Under the pieces are notes generated by a model. That model ran no database searches. It was not told where the DNA came from and worked only from the letters and a program-made list of their open reading frames with translations. The translations under genes were made by a program, and so were the position numbers. 58,103 bases of DNA from Colwellia sp. C1TZA3 (lineage in GTDB: Bacteria > Pseudomonadota > Gammaproteobacteria > Enterobacterales > Alteromonadaceae), in contig NZ_VOLS01000026.1 of assembly GCF_007954265.1 (NCBI RefSeq), positions 1-58,103 of the forward strand. The letters are read 5' to 3'. Positions 20,145-28,057 of this stretch are shown piece by piece (positions within the stretch are counted from its first letter, which is position 1; each line of letters opens with the position of its first letter).

Positions 20145-20286
20145 TTATATTTTTAGGCGTTAACTCTGCAACATATTTAACCTTTGCCAGTTGCCAATGT
20201 ATCGGAATGTCCTCTAAGAAAGAGCTTCCAGAGTCTTTATATTCAGGATAAGTCGCATACTTTCCGCCCATGGCTGCTTTGTTCAT
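20145..20286 (-). pseudogene. hsdS 5' fragment
   Basis: Reads MNKAAMGGKYATYPEYKDSG... then IPIHWQLAKVKYVAEL, clearly parallel to the start of the intact hsdS (MNNTALSGKYAAYPEYRNSE..., LPAHWQESKLRYKF). Homology is lost after about 45 codons, before any target-recognition domain; the frame then runs to a stop at 20074. It follows an abi fragment exactly as the intact hsdS follows the intact abi gene, so it is one half of a duplicated abi-hsdS junction. Confidence 0.85.
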
Positions 20287-20425
20287 TATTGCTCACCTGC
20301 TTGAAAAAAACTTATGTTCTCGCCAATCACCAACAAAACTCATTGAAGATACGGGCACTTCAGGGTGCAATAAAATTAACGTTTTCAATTTATTTTGCCG
20401 TTGGCTGTCGGGGCTTATTTTGTTC
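20287..20425 (-). pseudogene. Abi_2 3' fragment
   Basis: Encodes ISPDSQRQNKLKTLILLHPEV... and WREHKFF, matching the C-terminus of the intact Abi_2 protein (ISPDSQWQNKLKALILLHPEV, WREHEFF). One extra A in a poly-A run near 20300 shifts the last codons. It is fused at its upstream end to a rhuM fragment and runs straight into the hsdS fragment, keeping the original gene order. Confidence 0.85.
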
Positions 20426-20623
20426 GATTTCACCATCACTATAAATATTAGATAAATGTTCATTAATGGTAGGCACACCCTTTTGGTATAACTCAGCAAT
20501 TAACGCTTGAGTAAGCCATAAGCTTTCAGATTCAAAACGACATTCAACCTTAGTACTGCCATCAGTACTATTAAATAAAATAAACTCACCCTTAGGTGCT
20601 TCGGGCATTAAGTTATCGGTCAT
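20426..20623 (-). pseudogene. rhuM 5' fragment
   Basis: The first 66 codons of a second rhuM gene (MTDNLMPEAPKGEFILFNST..., VECRFESESLWLTQ..., TINEHLSNIY). It breaks off and continues in frame into the abi fragment until a stop at 20390. Its start overlaps the 3' end of hsdS, which suggests the ancestral order was hsdS-rhuM-hsdR before a duplication and deletion. Confidence 0.83.
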
Positions 20624-22043
20624 TGGTGGCTCCATTAGTTGAACTTGGTGTAGGCATAACCCAATTTCTTACATCTATTTTTCCAGTGACGGCGGCGGAA
20701 ATTAGGGCTGTGCGGCGTTCTTGTAACAACGCAATTTGAGCTGCACCTTTCTCTTCTGCTTTATCAAAAGCATCCACTTTCCTATTCACATACTTTATGA
20801 TTTCGTCCCTTTCTTTTGCAGGAGGAATAACTAAAGGTGTTTCTTTAATATTTGTAGAAGAGATAGAAGCTAAATTTGTACTTTGCTTAGCTACTCTATA
20901 AAAGTGAAACTTTGCATAACTAGTGCGAGTGACTAGGTCCAACCATTCTGGCTCGATTGAATAAGGACGGATTGCAAACACATGGTTCTGATGGATGCAT
21001 GGTTCAATTTCATTTTGCCATACTGCACCACGACCAAGTTTGTCATTATCACCACCTTCATTCATCAGAACGTCACCTTTTTGCAGGGAAAATCGTTCAA
21101 GTTGCTCAGGTATAATATCCATCTTATGCACATCATTAAGGTTCAAATAGCCATCTTGTACATTTGCAACCCTCAACATAGGTACACTGATACTTACTTT
21201 TCCTGTTAAGTCTTTTCCTTTAGGAATACCTGATTGTAGCTTCGAGGTGTGTTTTAAGCGACGAACGATCCAATGTTCGGGCACTTCACCTAACCACTCA
21301 ACACCTGAGTCGCGCATGGGGACGTTAGGCTGCTCTTTATTCGATATGCCTTTGGTGACGGCATGGCTGATAACGGCTTGGCGCTTTTCTTTTAGCAGTT
21401 TGATTAGCTGTTGTTGTTTTTCAATCAGCGTGTCGATTTTGGCGGTTTCATGATCGAGGAAGCTGGCTATTGTTTTACGTTCTTCTAGGGCAGGTAGCCA
21501 AATATTAATCCCTCGAAGAATTGCCTGTGTAACACTAAATACTTTCACGCCTTTCACTGCGTGTCTAATTTGTGTTCTTATTTCCAGAGAATCCAAAAGA
21601 TATGCATAAAAACGGTAGCATTTACGGTCGTTAGGGCGAGCTATAATCGTGTGATAACCAGCGAAAACGGTTTCATCACTTGTTAACTGTGTAAAGTTTC
21701 CTGAACCTTCAATATCTTCTGATGTGTCTGCAAAGACTAAATCACCTTTAAACAAAAGAGAATTCGATGAAGATTTAATATAATTATCACTAACACATTT
21801 AAGAGGATCAATTGCAGGATCTATTTCAAAGCCATATTTTGAATGGACCTCGCCATAATTTACACAAGGAACTCCTTTATCTGTTAGGTTTGCCTTCGTA
21901 ATGGTTAAGCCTTTTCCAAAGGAAAACTTATAACGAAGTTTACTCTCCTGCCAGTGAGCTGGAAGCTTTTCGATCCAATCCACCTCAGAATTTCTATATT
22001 CAGGATAAGCCGCATACTTTCCGCTCAAGGCTGTATTGTTCAT
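20613..22043 (-). CDS. hsdS: type I restriction-modification specificity subunit
   Basis: DNA-recognition subunit shared by the methylase and the restriction complex. The 476 aa protein has the two-domain layout: target-recognition domain 1 (about 25-190, ending with LPALEERKTIASFLDHETAKID), a long coiled spacer (LIEKQQQLIKLLKEKRQAVI), recognition domain 2 (about 240-420, beginning SGVEWLGEVPEHWIVRRL), and a second coiled tail with ALLQERRTALISAAVTGKIDV. The repeated spacer and tail are expected. Its ATG overlaps the abi stop codon (TAATG), so translation is coupled. Downstream fragments show this end of the operon has rearranged. Confidence 0.93.
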   Translation of the reverse strand: MNNTALSGKYAAYPEYRNSEVDWIEKLPAHWQESKLRYKFSFGKGLTITKANLTDKGVPCVNYGEVHSKYGFEIDPAIDPLKCVSDNYIKSSSNSLLFKGDLVFADTSEDIEGSGNFTQLTSDETVFAGYHTIIARPNDRKCYRFYAYLLDSLEIRTQIRHAVKGVKVFSVTQAILRGINIWLPALEERKTIASFLDHETAKIDTLIEKQQQLIKLLKEKRQAVISHAVTKGISNKEQPNVPMRDSGVEWLGEVPEHWIVRRLKHTSKLQSGIPKGKDLTGKVSISVPMLRVANVQDGYLNLNDVHKMDIIPEQLERFSLQKGDVLMNEGGDNDKLGRGAVWQNEIEPCIHQNHVFAIRPYSIEPEWLDLVTRTSYAKFHFYRVAKQSTNLASISSTNIKETPLVIPPAKERDEIIKYVNRKVDAFDKAEEKGAAQIALLQERRTALISAAVTGKIDVRNWVMPTPSSTNGATNDR

Positions 22044-23080
22044 TATTGCTCACCTGCTTGAAAAAACTCATGTTCTCGCCAGTTATCAACAAAGCCCATT
22101 GGAAAGAGTGGTACTTCGGGATGCAATAAAATTAAGGCTTTTAACTTATTTTGCCATTGGCTGTCGGGGCTTATTTGCTGCATCAAATACGCGAGCATCA
22201 GCAATACCATATAAATACGTCGATTTGGTTGTATTTGGCTTGGGGTTAATCGCGCAGGTAATTGCCATAAATCACCACGGGGTATTTTGGGCTGTATGGC
22301 TAATTCTCGGTTCCATAACCGGCTATGGTGGGCGCAACAGTTACGGATAAAGTTTAGCGTATGTAACCAGCTTTCTAGCACTTCTTGAGGGACACTAAAG
22401 CGTTTCGCAATGGCTTTACGGTCACTATCTTTGGCAAGCCCACTATATAGGTGTGAAATACTACCGAAGGTTAATTCTTCTGCCATTGCCCAACCTGGCA
22501 TGAGTTCGGGCGTTGAATAGTGGTGCTGATAAAATCTAGGGTAGTTTTCTTTAATTCTGCGCTGTATGCGTTGTTCTTGTACTTCGGCTGAGGCATTACT
22601 ACGCTGAATTTGTGTTATATCGCGTTGGAGAAGTTGATACTCCTTGGTTTGCTTGTCTTTAATATCTCGCAATAAGCGTGGGTGGTCAAAATTTCGTTTG
22701 AATAATCGGCTGTTCATGTACCAATGTGAGCCACTATTTGGCTCTGTTGTTTGGTACTTTGTGCCCATAACATTATTAAATGTGGCTCTAATAGCGACCT
22801 CTACTCGTTCAACGGCATCCATAATTAACAAACGTAATTCACGGTCAAAAGCATATAAGTCAACAATTTGCTTAAATTCTACTTGGTCTTTAAATTGGTG
22901 CTCTACAGCTTGTTCAGGAAGAGGACGCTGAAAAGGGCGCATGTAGGCACTTAAACGAAAAAAACTAATAACTTCTAAGTATTTTTTTGCACGTTCTGGC
23001 GATTGAATTTGTAATTTTCTGCTGAGTAATAGTTCAATTTGTTGATCAACATTAATGGCGGGCTTGGTGAATTGAGTCAT
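22043..23080 (-). CDS. Abi_2 family (AbiD/AbiF-like) HEPN protein
   Basis: 345 aa protein of the Abi_2 abortive-infection family. The fold is mostly helical. The family motif FIRNCCAHHSRLWNRE (about residues 244-259) carries the R-N-x3-H pattern of HEPN ribonucleases (Arg246, His251), suggesting RNA cleavage on infection. Other family features are FFRLSAYMRPFQ near 41, YAFDRELRLLIMDAVERVEVAIR near 75 and LTFGSISHLYSGL near 203. It sits between hsdM and hsdS, its stop overlapping the hsdS start, so it is part of the restriction operon. Whether it senses failure of the restriction enzyme is inference. Confidence 0.87.
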   Translation of the reverse strand: MTQFTKPAINVDQQIELLLSRKLQIQSPERAKKYLEVISFFRLSAYMRPFQRPLPEQAVEHQFKDQVEFKQIVDLYAFDRELRLLIMDAVERVEVAIRATFNNVMGTKYQTTEPNSGSHWYMNSRLFKRNFDHPRLLRDIKDKQTKEYQLLQRDITQIQRSNASAEVQEQRIQRRIKENYPRFYQHHYSTPELMPGWAMAEELTFGSISHLYSGLAKDSDRKAIAKRFSVPQEVLESWLHTLNFIRNCCAHHSRLWNRELAIQPKIPRGDLWQLPARLTPSQIQPNRRIYMVLLMLAYLMQQISPDSQWQNKLKALILLHPEVPLFPMGFVDNWREHEFFQAGEQ

Positions 23081-23255
23081 TATGCCCTCGCTAACTTAAC
23101 TAAAGTAGCAGGCATAAAAAAGCCCACACAATTTGAGCATTCATGAAGAGGCTTGGTGGGCGTATTACGTATTATTTTAGTCGTTACCGTCTCATGCGTC
23201 AACAATAATATTGCTGTAAGTTCATTAGTAAGGTTAATAAAAAAGCGATAAAACA

Positions 23256-25127
23256 TTACGAATGTACCTCGCTAAGCAGTGCCATAATATCGCTTGATAC
23301 TTTGTCTAAATCGGCATCAATATCGGCTAAGTCTCTTGGTGGTTGGTATTGATAAAAATGGCGGTTAAACGGAATTTCATAACCAACTATGCCCACTTCC
23401 TGATCTTTGTCGTCTTTTTTATTGGCGTCTATCCAGGCATCAGGCACATGCGGTTGTACTTCTTTTTTGAAATAGGCTTCGTTAAGGTCATTAACTGATT
23501 GTGACGGGTTAAGGGCGACGTTTTCGTTATCACGCAGATCACCATCCGTTTTATATTCCACTACTCTCTTTCCGTTGCCAGCACCACCACTCACTGCAAA
23601 CAATCCATAGAGAGGAGCAGCAGCGGTTTTGTGGATTTTCTTGATAACTTTTTCAGCTACGGGGTTTTTCCAGCTAACAGCTGAAGTAATTAGTTTTTTC
23701 TCTTTAGGGTCTAATTTAATAGAGCCATTTTTACAGGATTTGCTTAGTACTGCGTCAAAAGTATTCATATCGTCGCATTGTGCTATGCCTACTTGCTCTT
23801 GCAGTTGGCGTGCTTTCAATAAAATTTGTAACTGTGAAGTCCATGTTTTTTGGTCTAATAGTTCTTTTATTTTGGCCTCTTTTACTTCACTGAAATGGGC
23901 TTTAAGGTGTTTGCGGATTTCGGCTTCATATGCGGTTAATACACCGTACTCTTTACTTTTATTAGCCGCAGGCGCTTGCGAACAGATTTCGCTGTCAGAC
24001 CATGCTTTACCTAATACAGAGCCATACGTTTCATAAAGCCATTTCATTGGTGCATTTAATGGTTTAGCGGCAAAGCGCAGTTCATTAATACGTTCATCGC
24101 TGAATTGGAAGCTCTCACGTAATGGACGTTCGATAGTGATACGGCGATAACCAAATTCGTGTGTGTCGAATATTTTACTTGAGAAGGTTTTAGGGGCTTC
24201 AGTTTTGGCGCTGGCGGACTTACGGCCACGGTTGCTTTTTTGCTCAGCTGGTTTATCCAGTTCGCGGGCATCAACCACCTCAAAGGCACCAAAGCTACGC
24301 GTGATAGTAGCAATGTCATTGGCACTCATTTCATTACGTTTGGAGCCTAGCGATTTACGCATTTTTCCGCAAAGGTTTACGCCGTTAATCAGCTGTAACT
24401 TGCCTTTACGCTCATCCGATTTTTTATTACTCAGTACCCACACATAGGTGGCGATACCGGTGTTATAAAACATATCGGTAGGTAGCGCAACAATAGTTTC
24501 CAGTAAATCAGCTTCAAGAATATAGCGACGAATTTCAGATTCACCTGACCCTGCTCCACCGGTAAATAGTGGTGAGCCGTTAAGAATGATACCAATTCGA
24601 CCACCGCCCTCAGAAGCATCACGCAGTTTACTAAGTAAATGCATTAAAAATAATAATGAACCATCAGATACTCTGGGTAACCCGGCACCAAAACGCCCAT
24701 CAAAGCCTTTAAGGGTATTTTCATCTTTAATCGTTGCTTCGATTTTTTTCCAATCTACGCCAAAGGGTGGGTTAGATAACATGTAATCAAATTTATCGGC
24801 GTAGAGTTGGTCGTTCGATAAGGTATTACCCAATTTAATATTGGCAACGTCTTGCCCTTTGATCAGCATATCGGCTTTACAAATAGCGTAACTTTCAGGA
24901 TTCAGCTCTTGACCATAAGCACGCATAACCGCTTGTGGGTTTAATTCGTGTACATATTCCATACCCGAAGATAAAAAGCCGCCTGTACCTGCTGTGGGGT
25001 CGTAAATGGTGCGGATAATGCCAGACTTAGTCAGGGCTTCATCATCTTCCATAAATACCAATGAAGTGGTTAAACGCACAATATCGCGTGGAGTGTTCCC
25101 CAGCCGTTTCATTGGAGCCTTCAGCAA
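23256..25127 (-). pseudogene. hsdM: type I methylase hsdM, C-terminal part after a frameshift
   Basis: Carries the whole adenine-N6 methyltransferase domain: motif [11 protein letters not shown], motif [12 protein letters not shown], and a long C-terminal helical region that binds HsdS. Upstream of PRDIVRL the natural frame is that of the 25042-25665 reading. The family sequence there is GEHFTPRD; here GGGGAACAC is followed by TCCACGCGAT, five bases short, which joins GEH to PRD out of frame. An in-frame ATG at 25127 could restart translation and give a separate catalytic chain. The simplest reading is a broken methylase; a split two-chain enzyme or a sequencing error remain possible. Confidence 0.85.
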
Positions 25128-25665
25128 AGCGGCGAATTAATTCTTCAAAAGTTAAGCCCATGTCGTGATTGGTTATACCATTAGGATTGCTAGGGCTTTT
25201 AGGGCTTAAATCAGTGGTTCGAACCTTTTGCACTACTTTCCAAAGTAAGTCTGCATCATTAAGCTGACCAATGAATTCACCAAAGTTGAAGTACTCAAAT
25301 ATTTCGCGCGCGTCTTTAGAAAAGGCTTGAATGTAGCTTTCAAGGTTGGCTTTAATACTTGATTCACCAAGCTTAGACATATCCATTTTTGAGGTGTTGA
25401 AGAAACTTAAGCCATGAGGATTGTTTGCAGACTTTGTTGTGCGTAATAACATCTTTTCTTGCGCTTCTTCAGGCAAGTTCATTGGTGCGATTTTATCAAG
25501 CTCTACTAAAACAGCTTCTTTACTTTCTTCTAATACACCTTCAAGACGGCGTAATAACGTAAAGGGTAATATAATACGGCCATACTGAGATTGCTTGAAA
25601 TCACCTCGAAGTAGGTCAGCAATAGACCAGCAAAAAGTCGCTAAATTGTTAGGTGTTTGGTTCAT
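25042..25665 (-). pseudogene. hsdM: type I methylase hsdM, N-terminal part
   Basis: The N-terminal HsdM domain (four-helix bundle that contacts the specificity subunit), beginning [21 protein letters not shown] and carrying [16 protein letters not shown] and the family block [21 protein letters not shown]. It then shifts out of frame at about 25105-25115 and adds about 18 foreign residues before a stop. Together with the next reading it would make about 800 aa. It starts 34 bases after fic. Loss of the methylase with an intact HsdR would be expected to require loss of restriction as well, since HsdR needs HsdM2S to act. Confidence 0.85.
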
Positions 25666-25699
25666 TAAGTATCTCTTTATTAAATTTGTTATCTAACTT

Positions 25700-26806
25700 T
25701 TAAACGTAAGGCTGAAAGTTATCATCGTCTTGAGACATTAAGCGCATTAATTTAGGATGAAAAAAGAGCTTTTCTTTACCAAGCTGCATTTCTTCTAATA
25801 CCCCTATTTCCGCTAGCTGCTTTAAATACACTGAGGCAGTTTGTCGTTTTGCAATGTCGCGTTCAACTAAGTTATTTATACGACAATAAGGCTGCTCAAA
25901 AATAACCTGTACCAATTCATAACTGTATATTTTGGGCAGTTTATCTTGAATATACTTACTGGTATCTTCAATTAATGTGCGAATAGCGGCTATTTTTTTT
26001 GTTGTCCAACGTGCCATTTCTGTTACGCCATTAAGAATAAAAATAATCCATTCTTCCCAATTAGCATCTGATGTAACACTTGTGAGTAGGCGGTAATAGT
26101 CAGCTTTATGCTGCACGATATATCGACTTAAGTACAAAATAGGCAGGGTTAGCAACTCTTGCTCTAATAAGTAAAGAATATTGATTATTCGCCCCGTTCT
26201 GCCATTACCGTCAAGAAACGGATGAATGGCTTCAAATTGATAGTGGCTAACGGCCATTTTAACTAAGGGGTCTATATCATCTTCTGCATGAAGAAATTTT
26301 TCCCAATTAGTTAATAAGTCACGTATAGCGGTTTCACCGATTGGCGGGGTATAAACAATTTCCTGGGTATTTTGATTACTTATTACGGTGCCAGGTACTT
26401 TGCGAATATCCATAGCTGCAGCTTTTAAAGTGCAACATATTTCAACCGCCGTATTGGTGCAAAGCGGGCGTTTTTTTAGGTTTATATAGCCTTCATAAAG
26501 CGCTGTTCTATAGCTTAACGCTTCTTTGGTAGCAGGGTCAGCTAAATTATCTTCTTGTGAGAACTGAAAGAGCTTATCTGTTGTGGTGAAGATATTTTCT
26601 ATTTCAGAGCTGTCTTTAGCTTCTAACAATGGCAGTAAGTTTATTAATAAGCTTTGGTTTGGCAATAGCTCGCCAGCTTGTTTTAACTCTGCAAGTGCAG
26701 CACGAGCAGGAATACACGCTTTGAGAATATTAATAGATTCAACATTATCTCTGGCCGGTGGTAACAATGGCATATTGTTAAACGGAACTTCAGCTTGCCA
26801 TGACAT
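25700..26806 (-). CDS. Fic family protein (predicted AMP-transferase)
   Basis: 368 aa. The active-site loop HPFLDGNGRTGR (His195) is canonical for transfer of AMP or another nucleotide part onto a target protein hydroxyl. An N-terminal S-x3-E-N motif (SSEIEN, residues 66-71) is the inhibitory helix of class II Fic proteins, so activity is probably self-restrained. The C-terminal ~90 residues look like a winged helix (IFEQPYCRINNLVERDIAKRQTASVYLKQLAEIGVLEE), seen in Fic proteins that act on or near DNA. Ribosome site AAGGA precedes the ATG. It heads the hsd transcript; palindromes in front of it may be its operator. Fic genes beside type I systems are common; the target is unknown. Confidence 0.92.
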   Translation of the reverse strand: MSWQAEVPFNNMPLLPPARDNVESINILKACIPARAALAELKQAGELLPNQSLLINLLPLLEAKDSSEIENIFTTTDKLFQFSQEDNLADPATKEALSYRTALYEGYINLKKRPLCTNTAVEICCTLKAAAMDIRKVPGTVISNQNTQEIVYTPPIGETAIRDLLTNWEKFLHAEDDIDPLVKMAVSHYQFEAIHPFLDGNGRTGRIINILYLLEQELLTLPILYLSRYIVQHKADYYRLLTSVTSDANWEEWIIFILNGVTEMARWTTKKIAAIRTLIEDTSKYIQDKLPKIYSYELVQVIFEQPYCRINNLVERDIAKRQTASVYLKQLAEIGVLEEMQLGKEKLFFHPKLMRLMSQDDDNFQPYV

Positions 26807-26825
26807 GTTTATACATCCTTACTGT

Positions 26826-26902
26826 TTCGACATGAAAATAGTATATGTTGATAGGATCAACACGTAAAGGCCATGTGTCGATAAAGATTGATTATATCGA
26901 CA
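26826..26902 (-). promoter_or_regulatory. palindromic operator-like sites upstream of fic
   Basis: TGTTGAT-AGG-ATCAACA (26846-26862) is a perfect palindrome, and TGTCGATA (26876-26883) with TATCGACA (26895-26902) is a second inverted pair; a lone TCGACAT lies at 26828-26833 and onward. All share the half-site TGTYGAT. The sites lie 20-96 bases before the fic start and probably control the whole island transcript. The Fic winged helix is a candidate binder. Confidence 0.5.
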
Positions 26903-26968
26903 TATAGTAACGTCGTGTTTATAAGATCAAGATGATAATGAAAAATTATTTATCCAAATTTCTACTTC

Positions 26969-27093
26969 AATTTTGTAAAGTTTCATTTTTTAAAATCAGA
27001 ATACAGCAACAAAAAAACCTCGACAATCGAGGCTTTAAAACTAAAATTCAAATAGTTAAGCGTTAATATACTATTCTATATTTTGGATCTGCT
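26969..27093. repeat. right boundary repeat of the yicC island (att-like)
   Basis: Partner of 12403-12519. It contains the end of the intact yicC (27071-27093) and its terminator. The similarity reaches about 100 bases beyond the yicC stop, further than a normal attachment core, which suggests that the element brought its own copy of the yicC tail and terminator, or that more than one element has used this site. Confidence 0.8.
27018..27032 (-). terminator. yicC terminator
   Basis: CCTCGA-CAA-TCGAGG stem followed on the minus strand by seven T. It lies about 40 bases past the yicC stop and insulates yicC from the island. Confidence 0.8.
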
Positions 27094-27934
27094 CACGCAT
27101 TTGTTCAATTAACACTTTTAGCTCCACCGCTGAGTTGGTGATATCGGCATTAATAGATTTTGAACCTAAGGTGTTTGCTTCACGATTAAATTCTTGCATC
27201 ATAAAGTCTAAGCGGCGGCCTTGTGCGCCACCTTTTTTCAATATGCTGCGAGTTTCTTTTACGTGACTAAATAGGCGGTCAATTTCTTCGTCAACATCCA
27301 TTTTTTGTGCTAGTAATACCAACTCTTGCTCAACACGTGATGATTCCAGTTCAATGTTAGCGTCGGCAAACTTGTCGGTAATGCGTTTACGTTGCCATTG
27401 AATAATTTCTGGCATATGGCCTTTTACCATATCGGCTTGCTCAATAATGCCCTCTAAGCGTTGCTCAAGCAGCATCTTAAGGTTTTCACCCTCATCGGTA
27501 CGAGCAACAATAAAGTCTTTTAATGCTTGGTCAAAACCGGCTAATATTTCTGCTTGAACTGTACTCATGTCAGCTTCTTCAGCTTCCATCACACCAGGCC
27601 AGCGCATAATTTCAATCGGATTTACCGTCGCGTTATTCGCTAAGCTGGCAATAGTATTGGCATGGGTCATTAATTCGGCGGCTAGCTCTGCATTTAATGT
27701 CACTTTATTTTTTGCGGCCGGGTTAGCATTAAAACGTAAATTACATTCTACTTTTCCGCGATTCAATTGCTTGCGAAATCGTTCACGCAATACTGGCTCT
27801 ATGCTTCTAAATTGTTCGGGTAAACGAAAGTAGGTTTCGAGGAAACGTTGATTAACAGAACGAATTTCCCACACGGCATTGCCCCATTCGCCCTTTATTT
27901 CATGGCGTGCGAACGCTGTCATACTATGGATCAT
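27071..27934 (-). CDS. yicC: YicC family endoribonuclease
   Basis: 287 aa member of the conserved YicC/YloC family, recently associated with endoribonuclease activity on small RNAs. Family landmarks: MIHSMTAFAR at the start, EIRSVNQRFLETYFRLPE near 25, REQELVLLAQKMDVDEEIDRL-like block near 210, and the conserved C-terminus RRLDFMMQEFNREANTLGSKS ... EQMREQIQNIE. The gene is complete, and its 3' end is the integration site of the island described here. In many gammaproteobacteria yicC lies next to rph, as it almost does here, with the dehydrogenase genes between. Confidence 0.95.
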   Translation of the reverse strand: MIHSMTAFARHEIKGEWGNAVWEIRSVNQRFLETYFRLPEQFRSIEPVLRERFRKQLNRGKVECNLRFNANPAAKNKVTLNAELAAELMTHANTIASLANNATVNPIEIMRWPGVMEAEEADMSTVQAEILAGFDQALKDFIVARTDEGENLKMLLEQRLEGIIEQADMVKGHMPEIIQWQRKRITDKFADANIELESSRVEQELVLLAQKMDVDEEIDRLFSHVKETRSILKKGGAQGRRLDFMMQEFNREANTLGSKSINADITNSAVELKVLIEQMREQIQNIE

Positions 27935-28057
27935 TGAGTTTCCTAAATTTTTTAAATTAACATTGTGGTGAATTATGCCCTAGCTACTACTGGGTATCTA
28001 CATTAATAAAGTGTAGTTAGAGAGATCATGCTGCAATACACCCGCTCCACTTAAATA

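Larger units (their letters stand above)
12497..27093 (-). mobile_element. defence island integrated at the 3' end of yicC
   Basis: About 14.6 kb bounded by the yicC-tail repeats, all genes on one strand and all related to phage defence or DNA modification: Fic, type I restriction-modification, Abi_2/HEPN, RhuM proteins, and a reverse transcriptase with SLATT protein. The yicC 3' end is a known integration site of the genomic islands mobilised by SXT/R391-family elements. No integrase, excision factor or mobilisation gene is visible, so the element is probably fixed, or it lost its integrase. Its left part is visibly more AT-rich than the flanks. Confidence 0.72.
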
